Below are positions 54,601 to 63,043 of a DNA stretch of 64,000 nt, piece after piece; position 1 is the stretch's first letter, and every line of letters starts with the position of its first letter. The notes below the pieces were generated by a model, which was not told the DNA's origin, made no database searches, and saw only the letters and a list, made by a program, of their open reading frames with translations. The DNA is from Bacteroidota bacterium (GTDB lineage: Bacteria; Bacteroidota; Bacteroidia; Bacteroidales; SZUA-534). The stretch lies in NCBI GenBank assembly GCA_003250355.1, contig QKGS01000069.1:85411-149410 (forward strand). Reading direction: 5' to 3'. The position numbers and the translations under genes were made by a program.

Positions 54601-55503
54601 TTATTTAAGGTCAAGCGATTTTGTCCCAATGGTATGGCCATCGCAAAAAATATCAACCTTATATGTTCCTGAAATCAATGGCTCACCGGTATTTTCATAA
54701 TAAACAATACCATCTACTGCTAAACCTTCATAATTAATTTCACGAACAGCCGAATAGGCTATTTGCTCACCTTCGTAGCTAAAAGTATTTTCTTCACTAT
54801 TCAATAGTATATGGTTCTCAGGATTGGTAAAGCGAACATAAATATTTTTTTTACCTTGCGGAGCTATTGGATTCTCATCGAGAGTAAACGCAATAGCAAG
54901 GCGTAAAACCTTCTTTGCTTTGTCGGTTGGCTTACCTTTATGATTGTACGATTCAAAGCTCATATTTATAGCCCTAATAACCGAAGCTATTGCAACCTTT
55001 TCTTTTTCAGCCTCTAAAGTTTGTGAAAGTTCAGTCGACTTCTTCCTTTCGGTATAAAATTGCTCTTTAATCTCCTTATTTTCAGCCCTTAGTGCAATAT
55101 TCGACTGATTCAATGAATCTATTTGAACTATGAAACTTTTCATAATATCGCGAAGGGTTTTTAGTTCCTTTTCGTATTTTTTTATTTGTTCTTTATTTTG
55201 AGCTTTTGTTGAGCGTAGTTCAGCCATAATTTGCTTAATACGTTCACGCTCCTGAGTCAATTGACTATTAATAGAATCGTTCGATGCTTCAAGATCTTCG
55301 TATTCGTTGAGCAAATCTTGGTACTCATAAGTTAACTCAAGCTTTTCATTGCTTACAGTTTCTATTATTTGATCGCTCTGTTGAGTCTCAAAATAGTGGT
55401 ATACTCCAAAACTAACTAACAGGAGACAAAGAATAATTATTACTATATTTTTCTTTCTTCCATTACCTGAATTACCTGCACTAAACTCTTTAATATTATC
55501 CAC
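54601..55503 (-). CDS. membrane-anchored coiled-coil protein, function unknown
   Basis: 300 aa. A short cytoplasmic N-terminus is followed by one transmembrane helix (about 18-37, NIVIIILCLLLVSFGVYHYF), a long coiled coil (about 50-170, rich in E/K/Q/L) and a C-terminal beta-rich domain ('LRLAIAFTLDENPIAPQGKKNIYVRF', 'GTYKVDIFCDGHTIGTKSLDL'). The type II orientation puts the domain in the periplasm. I recognise the general Bacteroidota pattern but not a named family. Confidence 0.65.
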   Translation of the reverse strand: MDNIKEFSAGNSGNGRKKNIVIIILCLLLVSFGVYHYFETQQSDQIIETVSNEKLELTYEYQDLLNEYEDLEASNDSINSQLTQERERIKQIMAELRSTKAQNKEQIKKYEKELKTLRDIMKSFIVQIDSLNQSNIALRAENKEIKEQFYTERKKSTELSQTLEAEKEKVAIASVIRAINMSFESYNHKGKPTDKAKKVLRLAIAFTLDENPIAPQGKKNIYVRFTNPENHILLNSEENTFSYEGEQIAYSAVREINYEGLAVDGIVYYENTGEPLISGTYKVDIFCDGHTIGTKSLDLK

Positions 55504-55657
55504 AATTGTATGTTTTTAAGAACCGCACAAATTTATTATGTTTTTTGAAAAAACCAATGTATGAGTGTATTATAAAACATAATGATTTGAATGGAGCAGG
55601 GTTTTATGATCATGAAATGTTTAGTATATTGTGTTCAAACTATTAAATAATGTGATT

Positions 55658-56277
55658 ATGAAAACGATTCTTTACTTATCACTTGTTGCCACTTTAGGGT
55701 TTATGAGCTGCAACAAAGACGAAACAAAAACCAATCAGCTTACAGAAAGCAAGCTGGTTCCCGAAACATTTAAGGTAGACGTGCCTTCATCAATTAGTTC
55801 ATTAAACATTGCTAAAGGTGCTGCAATAGAAGTAAGCCCGGTAAGTGGAAACGAATTGTACAAACACTTGAGAAATTTTGTTGCTGTTGGCGAATCGGCT
55901 GCCGATGTTGTAGAGCAAACATTAGATGCAGTAGCAATATTTATAAAAATAGATAAAGAACTTACAGTAACATTGGAGTGGCAGAGGTTGGTTTTCCGGC
56001 TATTAATTTAAACAGCTCTTTGAGAGATGATATTCTTAAAAAACCTTCAATAAAAAATGTTTTAACCAATGAAATAAATGCGGTTGCTAATATTCCTGCT
56101 AATATACAGTCGCTAATATTAGCCGATACAGAAGCACCGGGTTTTTTCGATGCTAACGGATTCAAAGCAGCAGGAACTGCCCCTGCCAATTCATACAATG
56201 AACTGGTTACGGCAATTAAAGCTCTAACACCATACAATCCATACACCATCATGGATTTAACTATTGATTTGGAATAA
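55658..56277 (+). pseudogene. frameshifted lipoprotein gene
   Basis: Two overlapping ORFs in different frames (55631-56011 and 55978-56277) look like the halves of one gene. The first has a lipoprotein signal (MKTILYLSL...FMSC; ATG at 55658 preferred over GTG 55631), then 'FKVDVPSSISSLNIAKGA' and 'NELYKHLRNFVAVGESAADVVE'. The second half, open from about 55957, continues naturally (YSNIGVAEVGFPAINLNSSL) and ends at 56277 without its own convincing start. A one-base change near 55958-55970 would join them. A sequencing error cannot be excluded. Function unknown. Confidence 0.6.
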
Positions 56278-56426
56278 TAATTAAAAACAATAACTGTATC
56301 TATAATTGTTTCACCGAATAATAAAACACGTTAACCGATTAAATATTGGTATCATACATTCATAATTATATTTTTGAATCGGATATTAGAAATAATGTCG
56401 GCATTTAAAAACTTAAAAATTTAGCT

Positions 56427-57170
56427 ATGTATACCAATATGCACGAAAAACGGGAGCGACACTGCTCAAAAAAGGATGGTATTCCAATTCTTGGATTCGG
56501 ACTTATAGCAATAGGGTCAGTATTTTTATTCGATAAGTTGGGATTAATTGACGATTATTGGAGAAGCATAATTATAAGTTGGAAATCGCTGTTGATATTT
56601 CTTGGAATTATTAATTTGTTTAAACATAATTCACGTTTACCCGGTATTGTACTAATAATTATAGGTTCAGCATTTATGCTTCCCGAATTAGTTGATATAT
56701 CATTTGAAATAAAGCAACTGATATGGCCTGTAGTATTGATACTGATAGGTGTAGCAATAGTTGGGAAAGCCCGCAATTTCAAAAAGAGAGAGTTCAAAAC
56801 ACAGTTAGGCTCTACCGATACCGACGATCGGCTTGAAGAGGTTGCAATATTTGGTGGAGGCAAACGGGTAGTTACAAATAAAAACCTTAAGGGGGGTTCA
56901 ATAACTGCAATATTTGGCGGCCTTGAAATAGACCTTTCGGAGGCCGACCTGCACGATGACGTAACATACCTTGAGGTTACAGCAATATTAGGTGGGGTGT
57001 CATTAATGGTAAAACCGGAGTGGGACGTTCAGGTGCAGGTTAATACTATATTAGGTGGATTTTCCGATGAACGACGCATTTACAAAAGTGATAGCAACAC
57101 TACTACTGCAAAAAAACTTATAATAAAAGGTTCTGCAATATTTGGAGGTGGGGAAGTTAAGTCGTACTAA
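56427..57170 (+). CDS. LiaF-like membrane protein (DUF5668/cell-envelope response)
   Basis: 247 aa. An N-terminal region has four hydrophobic helices in two LiaI/DUF5668-like pairs (GIPILGFGLIAIGSVFLFDKLGLI; GIVLIIIGSAFMLPE; LIWPVVLILIGVAIVG). The C-terminal domain is a glycine-rich beta-helix-like 'FGG' repeat region (AIFGGGKRVV, AIFGGLEIDLS, AILGGVSLMV, ILGGFSDER, AIFGGGEV), as in LiaF. LiaF proteins modulate envelope-stress two-component systems. The LytS/LytR-type pair follows after 89 nt, which suggests a functional unit. Confidence 0.8.
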   Translation: MYTNMHEKRERHCSKKDGIPILGFGLIAIGSVFLFDKLGLIDDYWRSIIISWKSLLIFLGIINLFKHNSRLPGIVLIIIGSAFMLPELVDISFEIKQLIWPVVLILIGVAIVGKARNFKKREFKTQLGSTDTDDRLEEVAIFGGGKRVVTNKNLKGGSITAIFGGLEIDLSEADLHDDVTYLEVTAILGGVSLMVKPEWDVQVQVNTILGGFSDERRIYKSDSNTTTAKKLIIKGSAIFGGGEVKSY

Positions 57171-57259
57171 ACAGCTGAAAACTAAAGAAATAACAATGGT
57201 AACAAATAGCTATTAATATAGTACTTATTGCTCCCCATTGAAAATAAAAATGTAACTAG

Positions 57260-58315
57260 ATGAAACACCCCATATCGCAAAAAACCAGGTATCTGCTTGT
57301 ATATTTTGGCATATGGTCTCTTATTACAGCTGTGCATATAGCCAATATGCATATTGTTAACAGTTTGTCGTTTTATGCAGCATTTATTGATGCAACTATA
57401 TCGAACGGATTGTTTTCGTTAGTAGGATTAGCTCTTTGGTATCCGGTTTTATATACTAATTCGGGACGGCTTTCTTATGTTAGCTTAATAGTGAACCATG
57501 TAAGCATATTATGTGTAGTTCTTATATTTTGGATAAGTACACTCTCATTTTTCTCAAATATTGCACTTAAAAATATTGAGGAATATGTAATATTTATAGA
57601 GCGCAGTAAATTATCGTGGAGAATTTTTACAGGTATTTTTTACTATGTGCTTATTGTAATGGTGTACTATTTATACATATATGCAATTGACTTGCAAATG
57701 CGTTCGGTGCAGGAATCGAAACTAAAAGAAAAAATAAAAGAAGCTGAATTACAAACACTTAAATCGCAAATAAATCCACACTTTTTGTTTAACGGGCTTA
57801 ATTCTATTAGTTCACTTACATTGAGCGACCCCGAACGAGCTCACGACATGATTATTAAATTATCGGGGTTTTTAAGGTATTCATTGGCTCACGACCCCAA
57901 TAAGCTTATACCGCTTAAAAGCGAAATAGAAAATATGGAGTCGTATGTAGCTGTTGAAAAAACACGTTTTGGAGATAAGTTAATATTTGAAAAAGAAGTT
58001 TGTAAAGGATGTGACAATAAGAACGTCCCATTTTTAATATTACAACCGCTAATTGAAAATGCAATAAAACACGGAGTGTACGAAAGTACAAAACCTGTGG
58101 TTATAAAGTTGTTTTGCAAAGAAACAACCGACGACAAATTGCTGATAGCTGTTTCAAATAATTTTGACCCTGATGCAGTTCCAAGAAAAGGGACAGGCAC
58201 AGGGATAAAAAATATTAAAGAACGGTTGAAAATAATATACCAAATGGACGAATTATTGACGATAAAAAAAACCGATAATTATTTTGAGGTAACTCTGGTT
58301 ATACCTAAAGCATAA
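57260..58315 (+). CDS. LytS/YehU-type sensor histidine kinase
   Basis: 351 aa. Four transmembrane helices lie in the first 140 residues, followed by a short coiled coil. The His_kinase (PF06580) box is LKSQINPHFLFNGLNSIS with the phospho-accepting His. A HATPase domain has LILQPLIENAIKHGV and GTGIGLKNIKERL-like GTGIKNIKERL. It is paired with the LytTR regulator 28 nt downstream. It lacks a recognisable extracellular sensor domain, so the neighbouring LiaF-like protein may provide sensing (inference). Confidence 0.92.
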   Translation: MKHPISQKTRYLLVYFGIWSLITAVHIANMHIVNSLSFYAAFIDATISNGLFSLVGLALWYPVLYTNSGRLSYVSLIVNHVSILCVVLIFWISTLSFFSNIALKNIEEYVIFIERSKLSWRIFTGIFYYVLIVMVYYLYIYAIDLQMRSVQESKLKEKIKEAELQTLKSQINPHFLFNGLNSISSLTLSDPERAHDMIIKLSGFLRYSLAHDPNKLIPLKSEIENMESYVAVEKTRFGDKLIFEKEVCKGCDNKNVPFLILQPLIENAIKHGVYESTKPVVIKLFCKETTDDKLLIAVSNNFDPDAVPRKGTGTGIKNIKERLKIIYQMDELLTIKKTDNYFEVTLVIPKA

Positions 58316-58343
58316 TGAGTATTCACAACTAATATCAAAAGCT

Positions 58344-59090
58344 ATGAAAGTAATAATAATAGAAGATGAAGCACCTGCACGTGATATTGTAAAAACATTT
58401 TTGAAAAGTGTACCGGAGATTGAAATGGTTGGTGAGTACGATAATGGATTTGACGGCATGAAGGGTATAAAAACTCATAACCCCGATTTAGTATTTCTCG
58501 ATGTTCAAATGCCTAAAATAACCGGTTTTGAAATGCTCGAATTAATGGACGAAACACCTGAAATAATTTTTACAACCGCATACGACCAATATGCTATAAA
58601 AGCATTTGAACTAAATGCGGTTGATTATTTGTTGAAACCTTTTTCAAAAGACCGTTTTATTCAGGCTGTTGAGAAAGCAAAAATACGTTTAGAGTCTAAA
58701 ATAACAGATCATAGGAATAGTGTTAAAAAAATTCCTCAGTCACTTGATGAGAATGAGGAAAATATATTTCGCATTGTTGCAAAAAAGCGTGGCGATATTC
58801 ATGTTATACCGGTTGAAGATATTTTGTTCATAGAGGCTAAAGATGACTATGTAATGATATATTCAAAAGATGGTAAGTACCTGAAAGAAAAAACCATGAA
58901 GTATTACGAAACCCATCTCGATGGCTCTGAATTTGTACGTGTTCACCGATCGTATATATTACGAATCGACCAAGTTAAAAGACTCGAACCTTATGGTAAA
59001 TCGAGTTATTTGGCAATACTTAATAACGACCAAAAGGTAAATGTTAGCAGTAGCGGGTACAAAAAGCTAAAGGAGGTTTTGAATTTTTAG
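58344..59090 (+). CDS. LytTR-family response regulator
   Basis: 248 aa. Receiver domain (about 1-120) with acidic DE pair (IIIEDEAPARD), phospho-acceptor Asp in LVFLDVQMPK and Lys in LLKPFSKDRF. The C-terminal LytTR DNA-binding domain (about 145-245) has DILFIEAKDDYVMIYS and FVRVHRSYILRID. Cognate of the upstream LytS-type kinase. The targets are unknown; the LiaF-like gene is a plausible one. Confidence 0.93.
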   Translation: MKVIIIEDEAPARDIVKTFLKSVPEIEMVGEYDNGFDGMKGIKTHNPDLVFLDVQMPKITGFEMLELMDETPEIIFTTAYDQYAIKAFELNAVDYLLKPFSKDRFIQAVEKAKIRLESKITDHRNSVKKIPQSLDENEENIFRIVAKKRGDIHVIPVEDILFIEAKDDYVMIYSKDGKYLKEKTMKYYETHLDGSEFVRVHRSYILRIDQVKRLEPYGKSSYLAILNNDQKVNVSSSGYKKLKEVLNF

Positions 59091-59135
59091 AATGATTTTG
59101 TTCCTACTTTTTTAACTTAGCTTTCAGGTTTTATT

Positions 59136-59552
59136 CTATTGTTTTATTACTATCTCATAGTCAAATTCCATAGTTTGCTTATATACTGCAGCTACACCGC
59201 AATATTTTTCAATTGACATATCAACAGCTTTTTTTACTTTATCATCGGGTATATTACTACCTTCAAGTTCATATATAAGCTTTAACTTATCGAAATGTTT
59301 AGGGTGATCTTCTGTAAGATTTCCTTCAATCCTAATGTTTAGCGCTGTAAATTCAACCCGCATTTTTTTTAAAAGTGAAACCACATCCATACCTGTGCAA
59401 CCTCCCAGTGCAACAAGCATAAGAACCTTGGGGCGAGGCCCCGAATCATTGCCGCCTGCATCGGCAGGTGCATCAACTACAAGTTTATGACCGTCTATTT
59501 CGGTAGAAAATGCCATTCCACCTTCAAACTTCATATTTATCTCTTTTTTCAT
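59136..59552 (-). CDS. OsmC-family protein
   Basis: About 138 aa. The ORF opens at 59588, but the third Met (MKKEINMKFEGG) gives the normal OsmC length. Both conserved redox cysteines are present: LGGCTGMDVVSLL and EKYCGVAAVYKQ. OsmC proteins reduce organic hydroperoxides; the YhfA-like branch has this short form and an unclear substrate. Convergent with the LytTR gene. Confidence 0.87.
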   Translation of the reverse strand: MKKEINMKFEGGMAFSTEIDGHKLVVDAPADAGGNDSGPRPKVLMLVALGGCTGMDVVSLLKKMRVEFTALNIRIEGNLTEDHPKHFDKLKLIYELEGSNIPDDKVKKAVDMSIEKYCGVAAVYKQTMEFDYEIVIKQ

Positions 59553-59771
59553 AATTGTATTGTTTTTCATTAAAACATTAAGATACATAAAAAGTTAGGA
59601 TTCTTAGCTAAACCTATTTTAATGAGTTATAATTATTTATTCTTGTGAAAAATTGTCATTGGTAGCTTTTTGCCGGCAATCTATATTAATTGAGCAGCTT
59701 ATTTAAAAGCAATCACTATTGAATATTGCTTTTATTACACGTATGTTTAGTATAATTGTATTATTAAATAA

Positions 59772-61148
59772 ATGAACAACAATAACAATTCATATAAATC
59801 AAAAATAAACTACGTATTGTTTCACCTGAAGCAACACATGGAATTGTCCGATTCATTAATGAACCATTTCCTTTTTTTTACAAATAACGAAACCGGAATA
59901 GGGATATTTTTCAATACTCAATTTTCTGAATTTGATATTGATAATGTAAAATGGGTTGATAATATTCCTGTTCTATTTCCACAATCTGACATTGATGAAA
60001 TATTTTCCGTTAAGGGGAAATCGGTAACATTTAATCACGACCTTATAAGTTCTGCTTTCTTTCTGCTTTCAGGTAAGCAAGAAACCGCAAATTTTATCCC
60101 CGACAGTTATGGACGATTCCCTTATGCCGAATCGGTTCAATATAAGTTAAATATACCCCATATTCCTGTTGTTAATTATTACTTTGAATGGATAATTCAG
60201 GGTATTGAAAAATTTGGAGAGTTAAATAGGATAGAAGTAAAACGTAAAATCTCTAAAGCTCCTTTTACATTTGCCCTGAGCCACGATATTGACCGTATAG
60301 ATCGATACGACCGTTTTTATGTTGCATATCATTTTAAAGAGTTACTAGGTATTGAAAAAACGGATAAAACAAAGTATAATGCCTTAAAAGATTTAGCAAT
60401 ATGTACCTTTGAATGGGTAAAAGGTAAAAAACGTAAAAACCCATGGTGGAACTTTAAAGAGATTACCGATATTGAAAATAAGCTGGGAATAAAATCGGCG
60501 TTTTATTTTTTACCAAATCATAATTATAAGGTCGATGCATTTTACAGCCTCGAAGAACCCAGAGTTATTATGCTAATGAACTCACTAATCAATAATGGCT
60601 TTGAAGTTGGTATGCACGGTGCTATGGCTTCGGCTAATGATGAACAGGTGCTAAAGGGTCAGATACAGAGGCTCAATAAGCTTTTGCATGAACCTATTTC
60701 GGGTAATCGTCAACATAATCTTTCATTCAAATATCATGATACTTTAAAGTATTTACAAAGTGCCGGAGTTAAGTACGACACAACACTTGGTTTTGCCGAA
60801 CATGAAGGTTTCCGTAACAGCTATTGCCACCCATTTAAACCATTTGATTTTGATAATAATGAAATGTTGGATATTTGGGAAATACCATTGGTAGTAATGG
60901 ATGCAACCCTATTTAAATACCAAAAGTATAGTTTTGAACAAGCCAATAAAGCTATTGATAATCTGATAGTTGAAATTGAAAAATTCGGGGGTGTTTTCTC
61001 ATTGCTATGGCATAATTCGTATTACGATAATGAAGTAATGCCGGGCATAATAGAATTTTATGAAAATATGCTGGAAAGGGTTATGAATAAAGGAGCGATT
61101 GCTAATACAGCCAAAAATATAATTAGAGTAATTGATAACCGGTTATAG
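59772..61148 (+). CDS. polysaccharide-deacetylase-like protein
   Basis: 458 aa without a signal peptide. The first about 150 residues form an unrecognised N-terminal domain. The rest resembles the NodB/polysaccharide deacetylase (CE4) barrel: ALSHDIDR supplies the Asp/His pair, 'FEVGMHGAM' a second His motif, and 'FSLLWHNSYYDNE' the C-terminal His. It resembles the 'polysaccharide deacetylase family protein' found in surface-glycan or exopolysaccharide contexts of Bacteroidota, but no glycosyltransferase is adjacent. The substrate is unknown. Confidence 0.75.
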   Translation: MNNNNNSYKSKINYVLFHLKQHMELSDSLMNHFLFFTNNETGIGIFFNTQFSEFDIDNVKWVDNIPVLFPQSDIDEIFSVKGKSVTFNHDLISSAFFLLSGKQETANFIPDSYGRFPYAESVQYKLNIPHIPVVNYYFEWIIQGIEKFGELNRIEVKRKISKAPFTFALSHDIDRIDRYDRFYVAYHFKELLGIEKTDKTKYNALKDLAICTFEWVKGKKRKNPWWNFKEITDIENKLGIKSAFYFLPNHNYKVDAFYSLEEPRVIMLMNSLINNGFEVGMHGAMASANDEQVLKGQIQRLNKLLHEPISGNRQHNLSFKYHDTLKYLQSAGVKYDTTLGFAEHEGFRNSYCHPFKPFDFDNNEMLDIWEIPLVVMDATLFKYQKYSFEQANKAIDNLIVEIEKFGGVFSLLWHNSYYDNEVMPGIIEFYENMLERVMNKGAIANTAKNIIRVIDNRL

Positions 61149-61253
61149 CACCTCACCTATATTCTCCCTATCCACAATGTAGTTAAGTTAATACTAAAAT
61201 ACTGTCAGTATTGATAATAATGACCTGAAAGTGTTTGATAAAACATATTTCTC

Positions 61254-62996
61254 CTAAGGAGTATACTCGTAAAAACTACCTTCATGCATAAAATATGCTT
61301 TATTACCTATAGTAAATGAGGTAATATACCAAGGCGAACTGAATATTGAACTTTCCAATACTTGTGTCCATGTTTTAGTGGTAGCATTGTATTCCCATAA
61401 ATCGGTATAATGTTTAGGATTACCCTGATCGGCCGCTGGAAATTCGATGCCAAAACCAATATACCCCTTGCCATTGACTGTAAATACAGTAGGATAGCTT
61501 CGTGATTGTCCCTGGAAATTTGTGTTTTTTGTCCAGGTGTGGTTTGAAGGGTTATATTCCCAAAACTCTTTTGTTCCGTGAGCATATACATAACCCTTGC
61601 CATTAATTGCAAAGCCACTCGACGACCAACCTCCTAAAGAAGGGTGAGTCCTTTGTGTCCAACTGTCGGTTGCCGATGTATATTCCCAAAAAGCCTGAAC
61701 AGAAAACCAATTATCATTTAAACCAGCACCTACAAAAGCAATATCATTAATAACGAATGTATATGCAAGGGATGTATTACTCGGGAAATTGTTTTTTTGT
61801 GTCCAGGTACCGTTTCCTTCGGGGTTATATTCCCATACTTGATTTGATGTTGTGGTGGTCCCGTTTGTGAAACCTCCAACAATATATGCTTTGTTATTTA
61901 CAATAAATACTGAATATGATGAGGTTGCTGTTCCGGGGTAGCTTAGTCCGATACTCCAGGTATCTATGGTCGGGTTGTATATCCACAGTGTTTTGTCTGT
62001 ATTTATTAAGTATCCCTTATTACCTATCGAAAAACCAGTACAAATACCAACACCTGCTAGTGATGCCTTTGTGGTTAATGTACGGGCATTTACAACAGTA
62101 ATATCTGCAAAGGTAAATGACTCACCAAAATCGTTTCGAGCTGTCAGCTTAATAGTATAAGTACCGGCAGTAGTATATGAATAACCAGGTGTAGCTCCGG
62201 TTGCTTTATCAGTATTGCCAAAATCCCATTCGTAGGTTGTGGCATTTGTTGTATTGTTTTCAATATTAAGCAATTCGTTTGTGCCAACATTACTATATAA
62301 AAGTGTAAAATTGGCATTTGGAGCATATCCTACTTCAATAAAGTTGACAATAGCAGCAGTTGTTTCGCCGTAGGCATTTTTTACAGTTAGAGAAACACTA
62401 TATTTGCCGGTCTGGGTATAACTATGTTTAGGGTTCTCCTCTGTCGATTTTGCTGTATTATCACCAAAGTCCCATAAATATGAATCGGCACCTTTCGAAG
62501 TACTTGTAAACTGTATCTCGGTATTAATGGTAACAGTTTGGTCATCGGCAGTAAAATTTGCAAATGGCTTACTGTTAGTTGTTAGCTCTGTTTCATTGCT
62601 GTATGAAGTGCCGTTTTGGTTTGTTGCATAAGCACGTACATAGTATTTAGTATTCTCGGCAAGTCCGGTTAAGGTGCTTGTGTAATTGTCGGTTACTGTA
62701 TCGTTAGTAATGTGTAAGCCTGTTATATCTGGGTTTTCGGCAGTACTCCAACATACCCCTTTGTCCAGTATATTACCTCCGCCATAGCTTGTAATTTTCC
62801 CTCCGGTGGTTGCACTTGTAGCTTTAACATTAGTAACCCCCGAAGTAGTAACTTGGGGTAGTTCTATTTTGCTTTTTTCTTTATAATTACTTCCGTTTTT
62901 ATCGTTTGGGTTATCCCACTCACGTGAGCACGATGTAATAATAGTTGCTATTGAAACTATTATTGTATATGTAGTAAATATTTTAGTTTTTAACAT
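61254..62996 (-). CDS. PKD-domain lipoprotein with kelch-like repeats
   Basis: 580 aa. Lipobox signal (TIITSC), then an FN3-like domain (about 50-145, 'TSATTGGKITSYGGGNILDKGVCWS'), two PKD domains (about 146-222 and 225-303, both with YxWDFG motifs) and a C-terminal kelch-type propeller (about 305-580; repeated 'WEYNP...WTQ' blocks separated by about 50 residues). Probably a surface-exposed adhesion or glycan-binding protein. No catalytic motif seen. Its neighbour is the PEGA protein 47 nt upstream on the same strand. Confidence 0.8.
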   Translation of the reverse strand: MLKTKIFTTYTIIVSIATIITSCSREWDNPNDKNGSNYKEKSKIELPQVTTSGVTNVKATSATTGGKITSYGGGNILDKGVCWSTAENPDITGLHITNDTVTDNYTSTLTGLAENTKYYVRAYATNQNGTSYSNETELTTNSKPFANFTADDQTVTINTEIQFTSTSKGADSYLWDFGDNTAKSTEENPKHSYTQTGKYSVSLTVKNAYGETTAAIVNFIEVGYAPNANFTLLYSNVGTNELLNIENNTTNATTYEWDFGNTDKATGATPGYSYTTAGTYTIKLTARNDFGESFTFADITVVNARTLTTKASLAGVGICTGFSIGNKGYLINTDKTLWIYNPTIDTWSIGLSYPGTATSSYSVFIVNNKAYIVGGFTNGTTTTSNQVWEYNPEGNGTWTQKNNFPSNTSLAYTFVINDIAFVGAGLNDNWFSVQAFWEYTSATDSWTQRTHPSLGGWSSSGFAINGKGYVYAHGTKEFWEYNPSNHTWTKNTNFQGQSRSYPTVFTVNGKGYIGFGIEFPAADQGNPKHYTDLWEYNATTKTWTQVLESSIFSSPWYITSFTIGNKAYFMHEGSFYEYTP

Positions 62997-63043
62997 GATT
63001 ATTTATCCTTTATATTAATATTCTGCCGACATATTCTAAGTAA

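Noticed and set aside
55954-55972. Programmed -1 frameshift in the split lipoprotein gene
   Set aside because: No X-XXY-YYZ slippery heptamer and no stimulatory hairpin are visible at the junction.
55978-56277. Separate 99-aa gene starting at GTG
   Set aside because: The frame is open upstream to 55957 and continues the sense of the first ORF; there is no convincing start or gap, so it is treated as the second half of a frameshifted gene.
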